NCBI RefSeq assembly: GCF_900099785.1
Contig: NZ_FNDS01000007.1
Span: forward strand, 334,176 to 398,175
Length of the DNA stretch: 64,000 nt
Origin: Pseudomonas panipatensis
GTDB taxonomy: Bacteria; Pseudomonadota; Gammaproteobacteria; Pseudomonadales; Pseudomonadaceae
Direction of reading: 5' to 3'
The translations under genes were made by a program, and so were the position numbers. Positions 1-8,400 of the stretch are shown piece after piece. The notes beneath the pieces are model-generated. The model was given only the letters and a program-made list of their open reading frames with translations, searched no databases and had not been told where the DNA came from. Within the stretch, counting starts at the first letter, position 1; every line of letters starts with the position of its first letter.

Positions 1-6
1 CACGAA

Positions 7-650
<644 letters not shown>

Positions 651-746
651 AGTAGCTCTAAACTACCTGTCCACCAGTTCAGGGACAGACCAGCAGGGAC
701 CCTATACGCACGTCTACAGCTTTGATCGCGTGAGCTTGTCAGGTGT

Positions 747-920
747 TTACCTAGGGCCGTGAAGCATGGGCTTGTTCAAATCAGCTGAGCTATGGGCTTG
801 CCTTCTCCTTGCGAGCTCCTGCCGCATCAGCTTGCTGGCCCGCTCCATTTCCGCTTTCAGATCTTCGAGCTCAACATCGCTTAGCAAGCGTGGCTTCTCT
901 GTGTGTCGTGCTGAATTCAT
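747..920 (-). CDS. Small hypothetical protein, 57 aa
   Basis: This short reading frame runs from ATG at 920 to TAA at 747-749. The product is charged and mostly helical in appearance (for example LSDVELEDLKAEMERASKLM), with an arginine-rich stretch (RRRQ) after it. I do not recognise a family. The upstream GGCGG is a poor, distant ribosome-binding site, so translation is uncertain. It lies between the IS remnant and the plasmid-like module and is on the same strand as that module. The acidic/basic heptad-like pattern makes it look more like a real small protein than a random frame. Confidence 0.4.
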   Translation of the reverse strand: MNSARHTEKPRLLSDVELEDLKAEMERASKLMRQELARRRQAHSSADLNKPMLHGPR

Positions 921-1160
921 ATCTGTGATACCGCCTAGCGTTTGTTCTGCAAATTTAAGGCAATCCGATGAAGAATTTTAGCCGCTAAAATTCTCATGCC
1001 CGGCTACATGCTGCCCGCAACAAAAGCATCCAGCTCTCTCTGCCCTACAAAGGCTTCAATTTGCGCTTTACCTCCAGGAGAGCGTGGTTCGCCCCTTTCC
1101 CAGATGGTTCTTTCTTGCAAGTTCTCCCCCCTTCATCACTGGCGGTAGCCAATGCCCTCA

Positions 1161-1254
1161 GGGGCAAGACTCCCGTTGAGCGCGTAGTGCAAATAAGGGC
1201 CAGTGAAGTAGGTTCGCCCGCTAGCGGGTGGGCCTACTTCACCTGTCTTGCCCC
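1161..1254. repeat. Nested inverted repeats, candidate oriT or structured RNA/DNA element
   Basis: A perfect 10-bp outer inverted repeat (GGGGCAAGAC at 1161-1170, GTCTTGCCCC at 1245-1254) encloses a long hairpin at 1203-1242. The hairpin has perfect 10-bp arms (GTGAAGTAGG and CCTACTTCAC) and an inner CCCG/CGGG stem closed by a CTAG loop, giving about 18 paired positions with two G-T pairs. The surrounding interval 921-1389 contains no gene I can support. The TraK-like gene ends at 1390, so an origin of transfer or a single-strand origin is a reasonable but unproven reading. Confidence 0.6.
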
Positions 1255-1268
1255 GCATTTCATAGCAA

Positions 1269-1321
1269 TTGTAGGCCTACAAAGAGCGATTGCTGATTGC
1301 CATTCTGGCGATCAGCAATCG
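1269..1321. repeat. 14-bp palindrome followed by 15-bp stem hairpin
   Basis: TTGTAGGCCTACAA at 1269-1282 is a perfect palindrome. Immediately after it, arms at 1287-1301 and 1307-1321 form a 15-bp stem with one mismatch around the loop ATTCT. There is no T-run on either side, so a simple intrinsic terminator is unlikely. The palindrome shares the core GTAGG/CCTAC with the arms of the larger hairpin at 1203-1242. Confidence 0.6.
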
Positions 1322-1389
1322 TTGAACACCAAATGTACGATAATTGAACAGAATTTTTGGGGTTTGAACGCCAGGGTTGGGTTTGAATC

Positions 1390-1803
1390 TCATGGTAATT
1401 GCTTTTTGGAGGATTTGGCTTTGAACACAAAAGCGGCGTCATCAGCTTTGGGCTGGGCGTGAGGTGCAGACGCTTCCTTTGTCCGGTCGTCGATAGCGTT
1501 AGCTGATGTCGGACTATCGATCAGTTGGCGCGCGTATCTCCGGAAGGCTTGGTAGGTGAATGAGACGCGGTTTTCGTCGAATAAGGTTTTCCAGATGGCC
1601 AATAGCGACCAGCCTTCCGTGTACGCCTGCTGGATCTCCAATCGCAGAGAAAGAAATACGCTGCGATTACGTGCCGCGACGCTGGCATTTGGTTTTCGAA
1701 GGACGCGCTCGGCAACGCGTTCAGAAAGACTCTTGGTTTGGGGCGTCTGTTGCTTGAGTGGTGTCGCTACGTCGTTGCGCGTCGTCGTTGTGTTGATTGA
1801 CAT
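1390..1803 (-). CDS. TraK-like oriT-binding protein
   Basis: A basic protein of 137 residues. The central block GWSLLAIWKTLFDENRVSF followed by YQAFRRYARQLI matches the conserved signature of TraK-family proteins (RP4 TraK: x-IW-x-x-M-x-E-x-G-R-I-x-x-SY-x-x-F-x-RYV). Those proteins bind next to the origin of transfer and assist the relaxosome. The start at 1803 is chosen because AAGGA lies seven bases upstream; an upstream extension in the same frame is unrelated. The C-terminal tail is lysine-rich. No relaxase gene is visible in the window, so if the element moves by conjugation the relaxase lies to the left or is supplied in trans. Family assignment rests on the motif alone. Confidence 0.65.
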   Translation of the reverse strand: MSINTTTTRNDVATPLKQQTPQTKSLSERVAERVLRKPNASVAARNRSVFLSLRLEIQQAYTEGWSLLAIWKTLFDENRVSFTYQAFRRYARQLIDSPTSANAIDDRTKEASAPHAQPKADDAAFVFKAKSSKKQLP

Positions 1804-1890
1804 ATCCGTTCCTTGAGCGCAGTTGGCGCCGCTGGGGCAGAGGGGCCTTTCTAGCCTTGGCCATTGCAAATCATTAAGCGCGGGGCACCG

Positions 1891-2670
1891 TCAATTACGG
1901 CGCTTGGGTCCGCTTTGCCTCTTGAGTAGCTCCAGTAATTCTCGAAGGGTTTGGCGGCCTATACGATCCTCCTGCTCGCTATGGCGATTTCGCGTGCCGG
2001 CAGTCGTGCTTAGCTTTCGCTGTCGTTCCTTGGCGTTGGAAACAAATCTGCCTTGCTGAGCTACTTCCACCAATTTTCGAAGTAGTCCTATGGGGTTTCG
2101 GACGCGGCCTGCCGAAATCAGGGCGGCAACCTCATCGAGGACGAGTTGCCGCTGCTCTGCAGGGCATTGACGGATCAGCTTCTGAGCTGCAAGCCGATTG
2201 GTGCCGGATAACCCATCGGGAAATACGAGCGGCGGGGCCTTCTCGTTTTGCGCTGTTGTAGATTCTTTTATGGTTCCTAATGGTTGGGCTGACGCAGGCG
2301 TCACCCTTTTGCTACCTCTGTTGTCATCCTTTTGGGCCTGGTGCGTCAGGGTTTCGTCTGCTTTTGGAAGAAAGGGTGACAAGTTGTCAGGGTTAGTTAT
2401 CCACAGGGGGTTGACCCTATACTCTGTGGCAAATCCGCGCCCCCCATTACCGTTCCGAACCGTGAGTAGCCATCCCCGTTCACGCATCTGGGCAAGATAC
2501 CGGCGAACGTTGCGCTCGCTTTGACGAGTCTTCTTTGCGATGTACGCGACGCTGGGACGGATGTTGGTGCCGTCATCGTGTGCGTGGTCGGCATAGGCTA
2601 GTGCTGTAAGCAGCTCGCAGCCGCTCGCAGGGTAGTGCTCCCACACAAGGCTTGAGATTTTTATGCTCAT
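1891..2670 (-). CDS. Helix-turn-helix protein, replication-initiation type
   Basis: A 259-residue protein starting MSIKISSLVW. Residues about 35-70 carry a helix-turn-helix of the kind found in plasmid and prophage replication proteins (RPSVAYIAKKTRQSERNVRR, then a wing-like VRNGNGGRGFATEYRVN). The middle is low-complexity and hydrophilic. The C-terminal half has the motif GRVRNPIGLLRKLVEVAQQG seen in many phage- and ICE-encoded replication proteins. The ATG at 2670 is preceded by GTCTTGATC, not a strong ribosome-binding site. It lies 32 bp after the small winged-helix gene on the same strand and is probably co-transcribed with it. Whether it initiates replication of the excised element or regulates transcription cannot be told from sequence. 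Confidence 0.6.
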   Translation of the reverse strand: MSIKISSLVWEHYPASGCELLTALAYADHAHDDGTNIRPSVAYIAKKTRQSERNVRRYLAQMRERGWLLTVRNGNGGRGFATEYRVNPLWITNPDNLSPFLPKADETLTHQAQKDDNRGSKRVTPASAQPLGTIKESTTAQNEKAPPLVFPDGLSGTNRLAAQKLIRQCPAEQRQLVLDEVAALISAGRVRNPIGLLRKLVEVAQQGRFVSNAKERQRKLSTTAGTRNRHSEQEDRIGRQTLRELLELLKRQSGPKRRN

Positions 2671-2702
2671 GATCAAGACGCTTCTAAATAGGGGCTGATG
2701 GG

Positions 2703-2930
2703 TTAGTCGATGATTCCTTCGTCGATCAATCTCGCTATATCCGCCGTCCGAAATAGCACCCGGCGTCCCCATTTCCTCTTGGCGGCATTGATGCTGCGAG
2801 CCCACTCGGTTCTGTTGTCAGAGAGCGTAATGCGCAGAGCTTCCGGGCTGCGATGCATGACTTCGCCAAGCTGCTCGTAGGTCATCAAGATCCCGCATTG
2901 CTCGGTCAGAATTTCTTGAGTTGTGGACAT
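2703..2930 (-). CDS. Small AlpA-like/winged-helix DNA-binding protein, plasmid-related
   Basis: A 75-residue protein. The core MTYEQLGEVMHRSPEALRIT and the ending GRRVLFRTADIARLIDEG resemble the plasmid-related and AlpA/MerR-like excisionase or activator proteins found beside integrases in Pseudomonas islands. The start at 2930 is supported by AAGGAG seven bases upstream. It is first in a minus-strand set with the replication-type and TraK-like genes, which suits a role controlling the module or assisting excision. Function is inferred from size, fold and position only. Confidence 0.6.
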   Translation of the reverse strand: MSTTQEILTEQCGILMTYEQLGEVMHRSPEALRITLSDNRTEWARSINAAKRKWGRRVLFRTADIARLIDEGIID

Positions 2931-2999
2931 GTTGGTACTCCTTGGTTCAGTTACGGATAATCCTAGGAGCATCAGTTAGTCTGTTTTAAGAGCTAAAAT

Positions 3000-4055
3000 T
3001 TGCCACTTGAAATATCGTTAAGTCCCCGTTTCTACTGGACTTCAGCGATTTTTCGTCGTTTTTATGAATTTAGCGTCCGGGGATTTTTTAGCATGCATGC
3101 CGAAGGCATTCAGCGGCAGTTGGAAGAGATTGAGTTTGTCCTCTGCATGAGGTACCGGTGGTTGCGTGTGCCGGCATGGCGCCCGCTTGTGGCTGATATT
3201 GCACGGCAGGCAGCAACTGAGGCTTTGAAGCCAATTATTTTCAGGCAAGTTCTCAGGAGGCATACGAGTCGAGTTTTAGAGGGCATAGAGCGTTGCTCTG
3301 ATATTGCAGATCGCCAGCGGCTGATTGACGGGTTGTGCTCAGTTCTTGTGTTCTTGAATGGGCGGAAGCTGAGTTGGGAATCCTTCAGCGAGTTGGGCCA
3401 CTCTTTGAGCCTCAGCCCGGCGTCACCAGATCTGCTAGTTTCTCTCGGCCAGCTAATGAGCTTGGCTGAAGCTATCAACGTGGTTTTGGGGTATGCCAAC
3501 GACCCCCCACGTCCTCGCTTTTGCGCGATGTGCTGGCGATTCGTTTTGAGTGGGGAGAAATACTGCAGGACGCATCGTGTCCCTGTCAGTGGTACCGGTT
3601 GGCAGGGGAGGCAAGGCCATGACAGCTACTGGTCCGGCCGAAAGCTACTACCGCAGTTCAACGACGGTATCCGTAAGCTCTCCAGTCAAGCAAGAAAGGA
3701 GCAGTTGCGATCACACTGGAAGGAGGTCGTCGAGGCTGCTCAGATCGTTCCATGGCTTGAACGCCATAGGCCTCTGGTTTGGCAGTTTGTGATGGGGCAT
3801 TTAGCGAACCTGGAAGGGGGCGCTGTACTGCCAGTCATCATCCAAGCGTTAGATGAGCACAACCTGGAGGTTGGGGCTCTGCGCGAACAGAGAGCGGCTT
3901 TCCATCGCTCACTTTTGGATGACCGGAAGGCCGCTTTTGATCTTCTGCTTCGAGCCGAAGCATGGCTTGGCGCCGCTGCGGAGCGTCGAGCTGGATGGGG
4001 CGGGGGGAGGGAGGGGGCCGGGAGGCCCCGGAAGGCTACCAACTCAGCGCTGTAG
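3000..4055 (+). CDS. Unrecognised element protein with C-x2-C-x10-C-x2-H zinc motif
   Basis: I do not recognise this family. From the TTG at 3000 it has 351 residues; an ATG at 3093 giving 320 residues is equally possible and is weakly supported by GGGGA upstream. C175, C178, C189 and H192 (numbered from TTG) form a compact zinc-knuckle-like motif after a mainly helical N-terminal region. The C-terminal third is helical and ends in the basic, glycine-rich stretch GWGGGREGAGRPRK, which resembles a minor-groove AT-hook. It is the only plus-strand gene of the element and runs toward the integrase. Base composition is lower in GC than the core genes. A nucleic-acid-binding role in maintenance or transfer is a guess. 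Confidence 0.7.
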   Translation: MPLEISLSPRFYWTSAIFRRFYEFSVRGFFSMHAEGIQRQLEEIEFVLCMRYRWLRVPAWRPLVADIARQAATEALKPIIFRQVLRRHTSRVLEGIERCSDIADRQRLIDGLCSVLVFLNGRKLSWESFSELGHSLSLSPASPDLLVSLGQLMSLAEAINVVLGYANDPPRPRFCAMCWRFVLSGEKYCRTHRVPVSGTGWQGRQGHDSYWSGRKLLPQFNDGIRKLSSQARKEQLRSHWKEVVEAAQIVPWLERHRPLVWQFVMGHLANLEGGAVLPVIIQALDEHNLEVGALREQRAAFHRSLLDDRKAAFDLLLRAEAWLGAAAERRAGWGGGREGAGRPRKATNSAL

Positions 4056-4142
4056 CTATAGGGGCAGGAGCATAGAGTTCTAGCCAATGGATGCCGATGC
4101 TCGAGGTCTCAGCGGGCTAGGCGAATCAGTATGGCGTGCCGC

Positions 4143-5216
4143 TCAAGGCGTATTACGCTGACGTTCTAGCTTGTCCAGCTTGCCGACAAGATCCTCTGCC
4201 CGCAGGTGTGTGTAACGCTTGAGCATCTGCATTGATTTGTGGCCGCTAATAGCAGAGACCTCCTGGTCGGATAGGCCCCCCTCGACCAGTCGACTGACTG
4301 CCTCGTGGCGCAGGTCGTGGAAGCGCAGATCAGGCATGCCGAGATTCTTCTTCAGCAGTCCCCAGGTTTTGGTGAATGCATACGGGCGGCGCTTCTCGTC
4401 TTTCCCTGGCTCGCCAAAGAACACCAAGTTGCAATCCTTGGGGCGAATGGGATTTGCCAGCGCGGCCTTGAAGGCCTCGGTTGCCAGCTTGGAAAGGGGG
4501 ACGGTACGTGCACTGTCGTTCTTGGTGTCTGCGAGGCGCACTACGCGCTTTTTAAGGTCGACCTGGTGGCAGCGCAGGCCGGTGATCTCCGACGAGCGCA
4601 TGCCCGTTTCAAGAGCAATGCGGACGATCCAGCCCAGCATTGGGTTGCTGTGATTGTTCACGGCTGCGAGCAGACGTCTTTCCTCATCTGCGGAAAGGCG
4701 ACGATCACGGCCGTCTCCTGGGCTGGGCTTGCGGATATTCAATACCGGATTGAAAGTCAGACCCAGCCCCCACTCCTGGATAGCGACGGTGAAGAGGTGG
4801 CTGAGCAGAGCGAGTTCAAGCCGCACGGTGTTGTTGCTGGTGAGGACGCCGCGCTTGCTCAGGGTGCCGAGTCGTGTGTCGCGGTAGTTGGCGATGATCT
4901 CGGAGGAGAGGGCGGCCAGCGAGTATTTACCCAGGTGTTGGGTCAGCTGCATCGCCTTTGTGGCTTCGGCCTTGCGCGTAGTCGGCTTCTTACTCGGCGT
5001 CACCTCGGCCAAGTAGCGCTCCAGAGCCTTTTCCAGCGTCAGACGCTCGGAGCCGCTCCGTTGGATATATACGCCGCGCACCATTTCGTCTTCGGTGCGA
5101 CGTGCCCAATCTTCGGCGTCACGCTTGGTGCGGAAGGTTTTGGCATTGGTCGGCCAGCCGGTTTTGCGTACTACGGCTTTCCAGGTACCGGCAGGGGTTT
5201 TGACGATTGTGGCCAT
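4143..5216 (-). CDS. Tyrosine recombinase (phage-type integrase)
   Basis: A 357-residue site-specific recombinase that would insert and excise the element. The N-terminal region (about 1-160) is the arm- and core-binding part, and the catalytic domain follows. The expected catalytic residues are visible: R207 (TGMRSSEI), H300 and R303 (HDLRHE), H326 (SGHKSM) and the nucleophile Y335 (RYTHL). The start MATIVKTPAG at 5216 is preceded by GGAGTCC; a longer in-frame extension into the tRNA region has no coding character. The gene lies 127 bp from the tRNA 3' end and points away from it, the usual layout for an element integrated at a tRNA 3' end. Confidence 0.95.
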   Translation of the reverse strand: MATIVKTPAGTWKAVVRKTGWPTNAKTFRTKRDAEDWARRTEDEMVRGVYIQRSGSERLTLEKALERYLAEVTPSKKPTTRKAEATKAMQLTQHLGKYSLAALSSEIIANYRDTRLGTLSKRGVLTSNNTVRLELALLSHLFTVAIQEWGLGLTFNPVLNIRKPSPGDGRDRRLSADEERRLLAAVNNHSNPMLGWIVRIALETGMRSSEITGLRCHQVDLKKRVVRLADTKNDSARTVPLSKLATEAFKAALANPIRPKDCNLVFFGEPGKDEKRRPYAFTKTWGLLKKNLGMPDLRFHDLRHEAVSRLVEGGLSDQEVSAISGHKSMQMLKRYTHLRAEDLVGKLDKLERQRNTP

Positions 5217-5303
5217 CTGAAAGGACTCCAAAGGCAGGCTGGCGTACCAGCACTGTACCGATTTTGTACCTTTGGACCAAAGGACTGATCCTGACGCCAC
5301 TAC

Positions 5304-5339
5304 CGGAAAGAGGGCAAAGCCGCGCAGTGCGCGGCTTTG
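5304..5339 (-). terminator. Intrinsic terminator after the tRNA
   Basis: An 11-bp perfect stem (5315-5325 with 5329-5339, loop AGT) lies just after the tRNA 3' end. On the minus strand it is followed by CCCTCTTTCC, a weak T-tract. Confidence 0.7.
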
Positions 5340-5343
5340 AAGG

Positions 5344-5420
5344 TGGTGGGCCCACACGGACTCGAACCGTGGACCAAAGGATTATGAGTCCTCTGCTCTA
5401 ACCGACTGAGCTATAGGCCC
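5344..5420 (-). tRNA. tRNA with CAU anticodon, best read as tRNA-Ile2 (lysidine)
   Basis: A 77-nt cloverleaf with encoded CCA. It has a 7-bp acceptor stem (GGGCCTA with TGGGCCC), a D arm, the anticodon loop CTCATAA, a T loop TTCGAGT and discriminator A73. The anticodon CAU fits either elongator Met or Ile2. The pairs C4-G69 and C5-G68 are those known to mark E. coli Ile2 for the lysidine synthase TilS, whereas E. coli Met has U4-A69 and A5-U68. I therefore favour Ile2, which reads AUA after modification. It appears to be the integration target of the neighbouring element and looks intact. Confidence 0.85.
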
Positions 5421-5436
5421 CCAGAAGGCCGGCGGA

Positions 5437-8400
5437 TTATACCGGCGTGCTGCGTGGTGCGCCAATTGGATGCAGTGGCGTGAGGAAGCGGCTGGCGAAC
5501 TGGTCGGCGGGCAGGGGGGCGCTGAGGGCGTAGCCCTGGACCTGGTCGCAGCCTTCTCCGGCGAGGAAGCGGGCTTGTTCTTCGCGCTCCACGCCTTCGG
5601 CGATGACGGTCAGGTTCATGCTGCGGCCGAGGGCGATGATGGCGCGGGTGATGGCGGCGTCGTGGGGGTCGTCCGGCAGGCCGTGGATGAAGGACTGGTC
5701 GATCTTGAGGATGTCCAGCGGCAGTTGCTTGAGGTAGCTGAGCGAGGAGTAGCCGGTGCCGAAGTCGTCGATCGCCAGTTGCAGGCCAAGGCGCTTGAGA
5801 GCGTGCAGGGTGGCCACGGCTTCTTCGGTCTGGCGCATCAGGAAGTTCTCGGTGATTTCCAGTTGCAGGCGCGGTGCATACAGGTTGTAGCGCTGCAGCA
5901 GTTGGTGGACCTGTTCCACCAGGTTGGCCTGGTGCAGTTGCGCGCCGGCGAGGTTGACCGACAGTGGGCCGAAGGCGGCGTGGCTTTGCTGCCAGCGGCT
6001 CATTTGCTGGCAGGCTTCTTCGAGCACCCAGGCGCCCAGCGGCAGGATCAGCCCGGTTTCTTCGGCCAGGGGGATGAAGCGGTCCGGCGGGATGATGCCG
6101 TATTGCGGATGGTGCCAGCGGATCAGTGCTTCCGCGCCGACCAGTTCGCCGCTCGCCAGGGCCTGCTTGGGCTGGTAGTAGAGCTGCATCTGGTGGGTTT
6201 CCAGGGCGCGGCGCAGTTCGTGTTCCAGGGCCATGCGTTCGGTGGCTTGGGAAGTCAGTTCATGGGTGTAGTACTCGACACGGTTGCGGCCTTTGGCCTT
6301 GGCCCGGTACATGGCGGCGTCGGCGTTCTTGACCAGGGTGGCGACGTCCTGGCCGTCGCTGGGGAACAGGCTGATGCCGATGCTGGCGCTGGCGAAGAAT
6401 TCCTGGTCGCCGGTATCGAAGGGTTTGCCGAAGCATTGCAGCAGTTTGTTCGCCACGTGGCCGGCGTCCTGCGGCTGGTGCAGGCCGGGCAGGAGGATGA
6501 TGAATTCGTCACCGCCCAGGCGCGCCACGGTGTCGATGTCGCGCAGTTGCTCGCGCAGGCGTTGGGCGATGGACTTCAGCAGCAGGTCACCGACCGGGTG
6601 GCCGAGGCTGTCGTTGATGTGTTTGAAGCGGTCGAGGTCGAGGAACAGCACGGCGCCTTGCAGGTGTTCTTCTTCGGCGTCCTTGAGGGCGCTGGTCAGG
6701 CGGCTTTCGAAGAGCAGGCGATTGGGCAGGCCGGTGAGCGGGTCGTGGTGGGCTTGGTAGTCCAGGCGTGCCTGGGCGTACTTGAGTGTCGAGATGTCGG
6801 CGAACACGCCGACGAAGTGGCTGATCTCGCCAGCGCCATCGCGCACGGCGCTGATGGTCAGCCACTCCGGGTACAGCTCGCCGCTCTTGCGCCGGTTCCA
6901 GATTTCGCCCTGCCAGTGGCCGTCGGCGGTCAGGTGGTGCCACATGGCGAGGTAGAAGCTGCTGTCGTGCTGCCCCGAGGAGAGCAGGCGCGGCGATTGG
7001 CCGAGCACTTCGTCTTCGCCATAGCCGGTGATTTCGCTGAAGGCGCGGTTGACCGCGATGATGCGTTGTGCGGCGTCGGTGATCATCACGCCTTCGGCGG
7101 TGCTCTCGAAGACGGTGGCGGCCAGGGTGAGCTTTTCCTGCATCTGCTGGCGTTCGGTGATGTCGCGGGCGATGGTCAGCAGGCAGTCGTCGCCGCCGAT
7201 GACGATGTGGTGCGCCGACAGTTCGCAAAGTCGCGCGGCGCCGTTGCGGTTGCGGATGAAGGCGGAGAAGTCCTGCACGGTGTCGGTCTGGCTGATCTTC
7301 TGCAGCAGCCGTTGGCGGTCGTCCGGGTTGACCCACAGCCCCAGTTCCAGGGTCGAGCTGTCGGCGACTTCGTCGCGGTCGTAGCCGGTGATGCGGGTGA
7401 AGCCTTCGTTGACTTCCAGCAGCCGGCCGTCGCTGATGCGGGTGATCAGCAGGCCATCGGGAGAGGCGTGGAAGGCCTTGGCGAATTTTTCCTCGGAGGC
7501 GCGCAGTTGTTCTTGGGTTTGCTTGAGCTGCGAGATGTTGCGCACCACCACGACCAGCGCCGGGGTGTCGTCGAGGATGATGTGTTGCGCCGAGAGCAGG
7601 CCGGTGAAGCGGCTGCCGTCGCGGCGTTGCAGGGTGGTCTCGATGTTGTCGAGGTTCTCGCCCTGCAGGCGCGCGAGCATGTGCGGCCCGGTGCCGGATT
7701 CGCCCCAGATGTGCAGTTCGGTGGCGGTTCGCCCGAGCGCTTCGTTGGCGGGGATGCCGATCTGCTGCTCGAAGGTGCTGTTCACCGCCAGCAGGCTGCC
7801 ATCTTCGAGGCAGGCGAGGACGATGATGTCCGGGCAGTGGTGGAACACCGAGGCGAATTTCTGCTCGGACAGGCGCAGCGCTTGTTCGGTGCGCTTGGCT
7901 TCGGTGATGTCGATCATCAGGCCGCGCAGGATCAGTTCATCGCCGTGCTTGATGAGGGTGATGATGTCGCGTATCCACACTACCCGGCCGTCGGCGGCGA
8001 GCATGCGGTAGTCCATGCTGTGGTTACGCCCTGCCTGGCTTTCCGAGAGGCAGTAGTTGATGGCCGTCTCGGCGTCGTCCGGGTACAGCGTGCGTTGCCA
8101 GAAGCCGGGCTCCAGCCATTCGCTGAGGGGGTAGCCGAGCAGTGCCTGGGCGTGCGGCGAGACGTAGGTGAAGCGGTTTTCCGCGAGGCGCATTTCCCAG
8201 GCGATGGCGGCCAGGCTCTCGACCAGGCCGCGGAAGTGCTGCGCGCTGTCGCGCAGGGCCTGTTCGAGCTTTTCACGGCGGCGCATTTCTCGGCGCAGAC
8301 GGCGGTTCATGGCGGCCAGGATGGCGACCACGGCGATGCTCAGCAGCAACACTGGCAGGCCCATGCGGATGGCTTGCTGCCACTTCAGGTGGTTTTCCAG

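Noticed and set aside
1226..1243. Left attachment site (copy of the tRNA 3' end) in the inverted-repeat region
   Set aside because: Only GGTGGGCC is shared with the tRNA end, and it is part of the hairpin; the match does not extend, so it is not a direct repeat of the tRNA.
1161..1254. Integron attC site
   Set aside because: GTTGAGC at 1174-1180 fits the GTTRRRY core, but no matching RYYYAAC partner stands at the other end, and there is no integrase of the IntI type or cassette gene.
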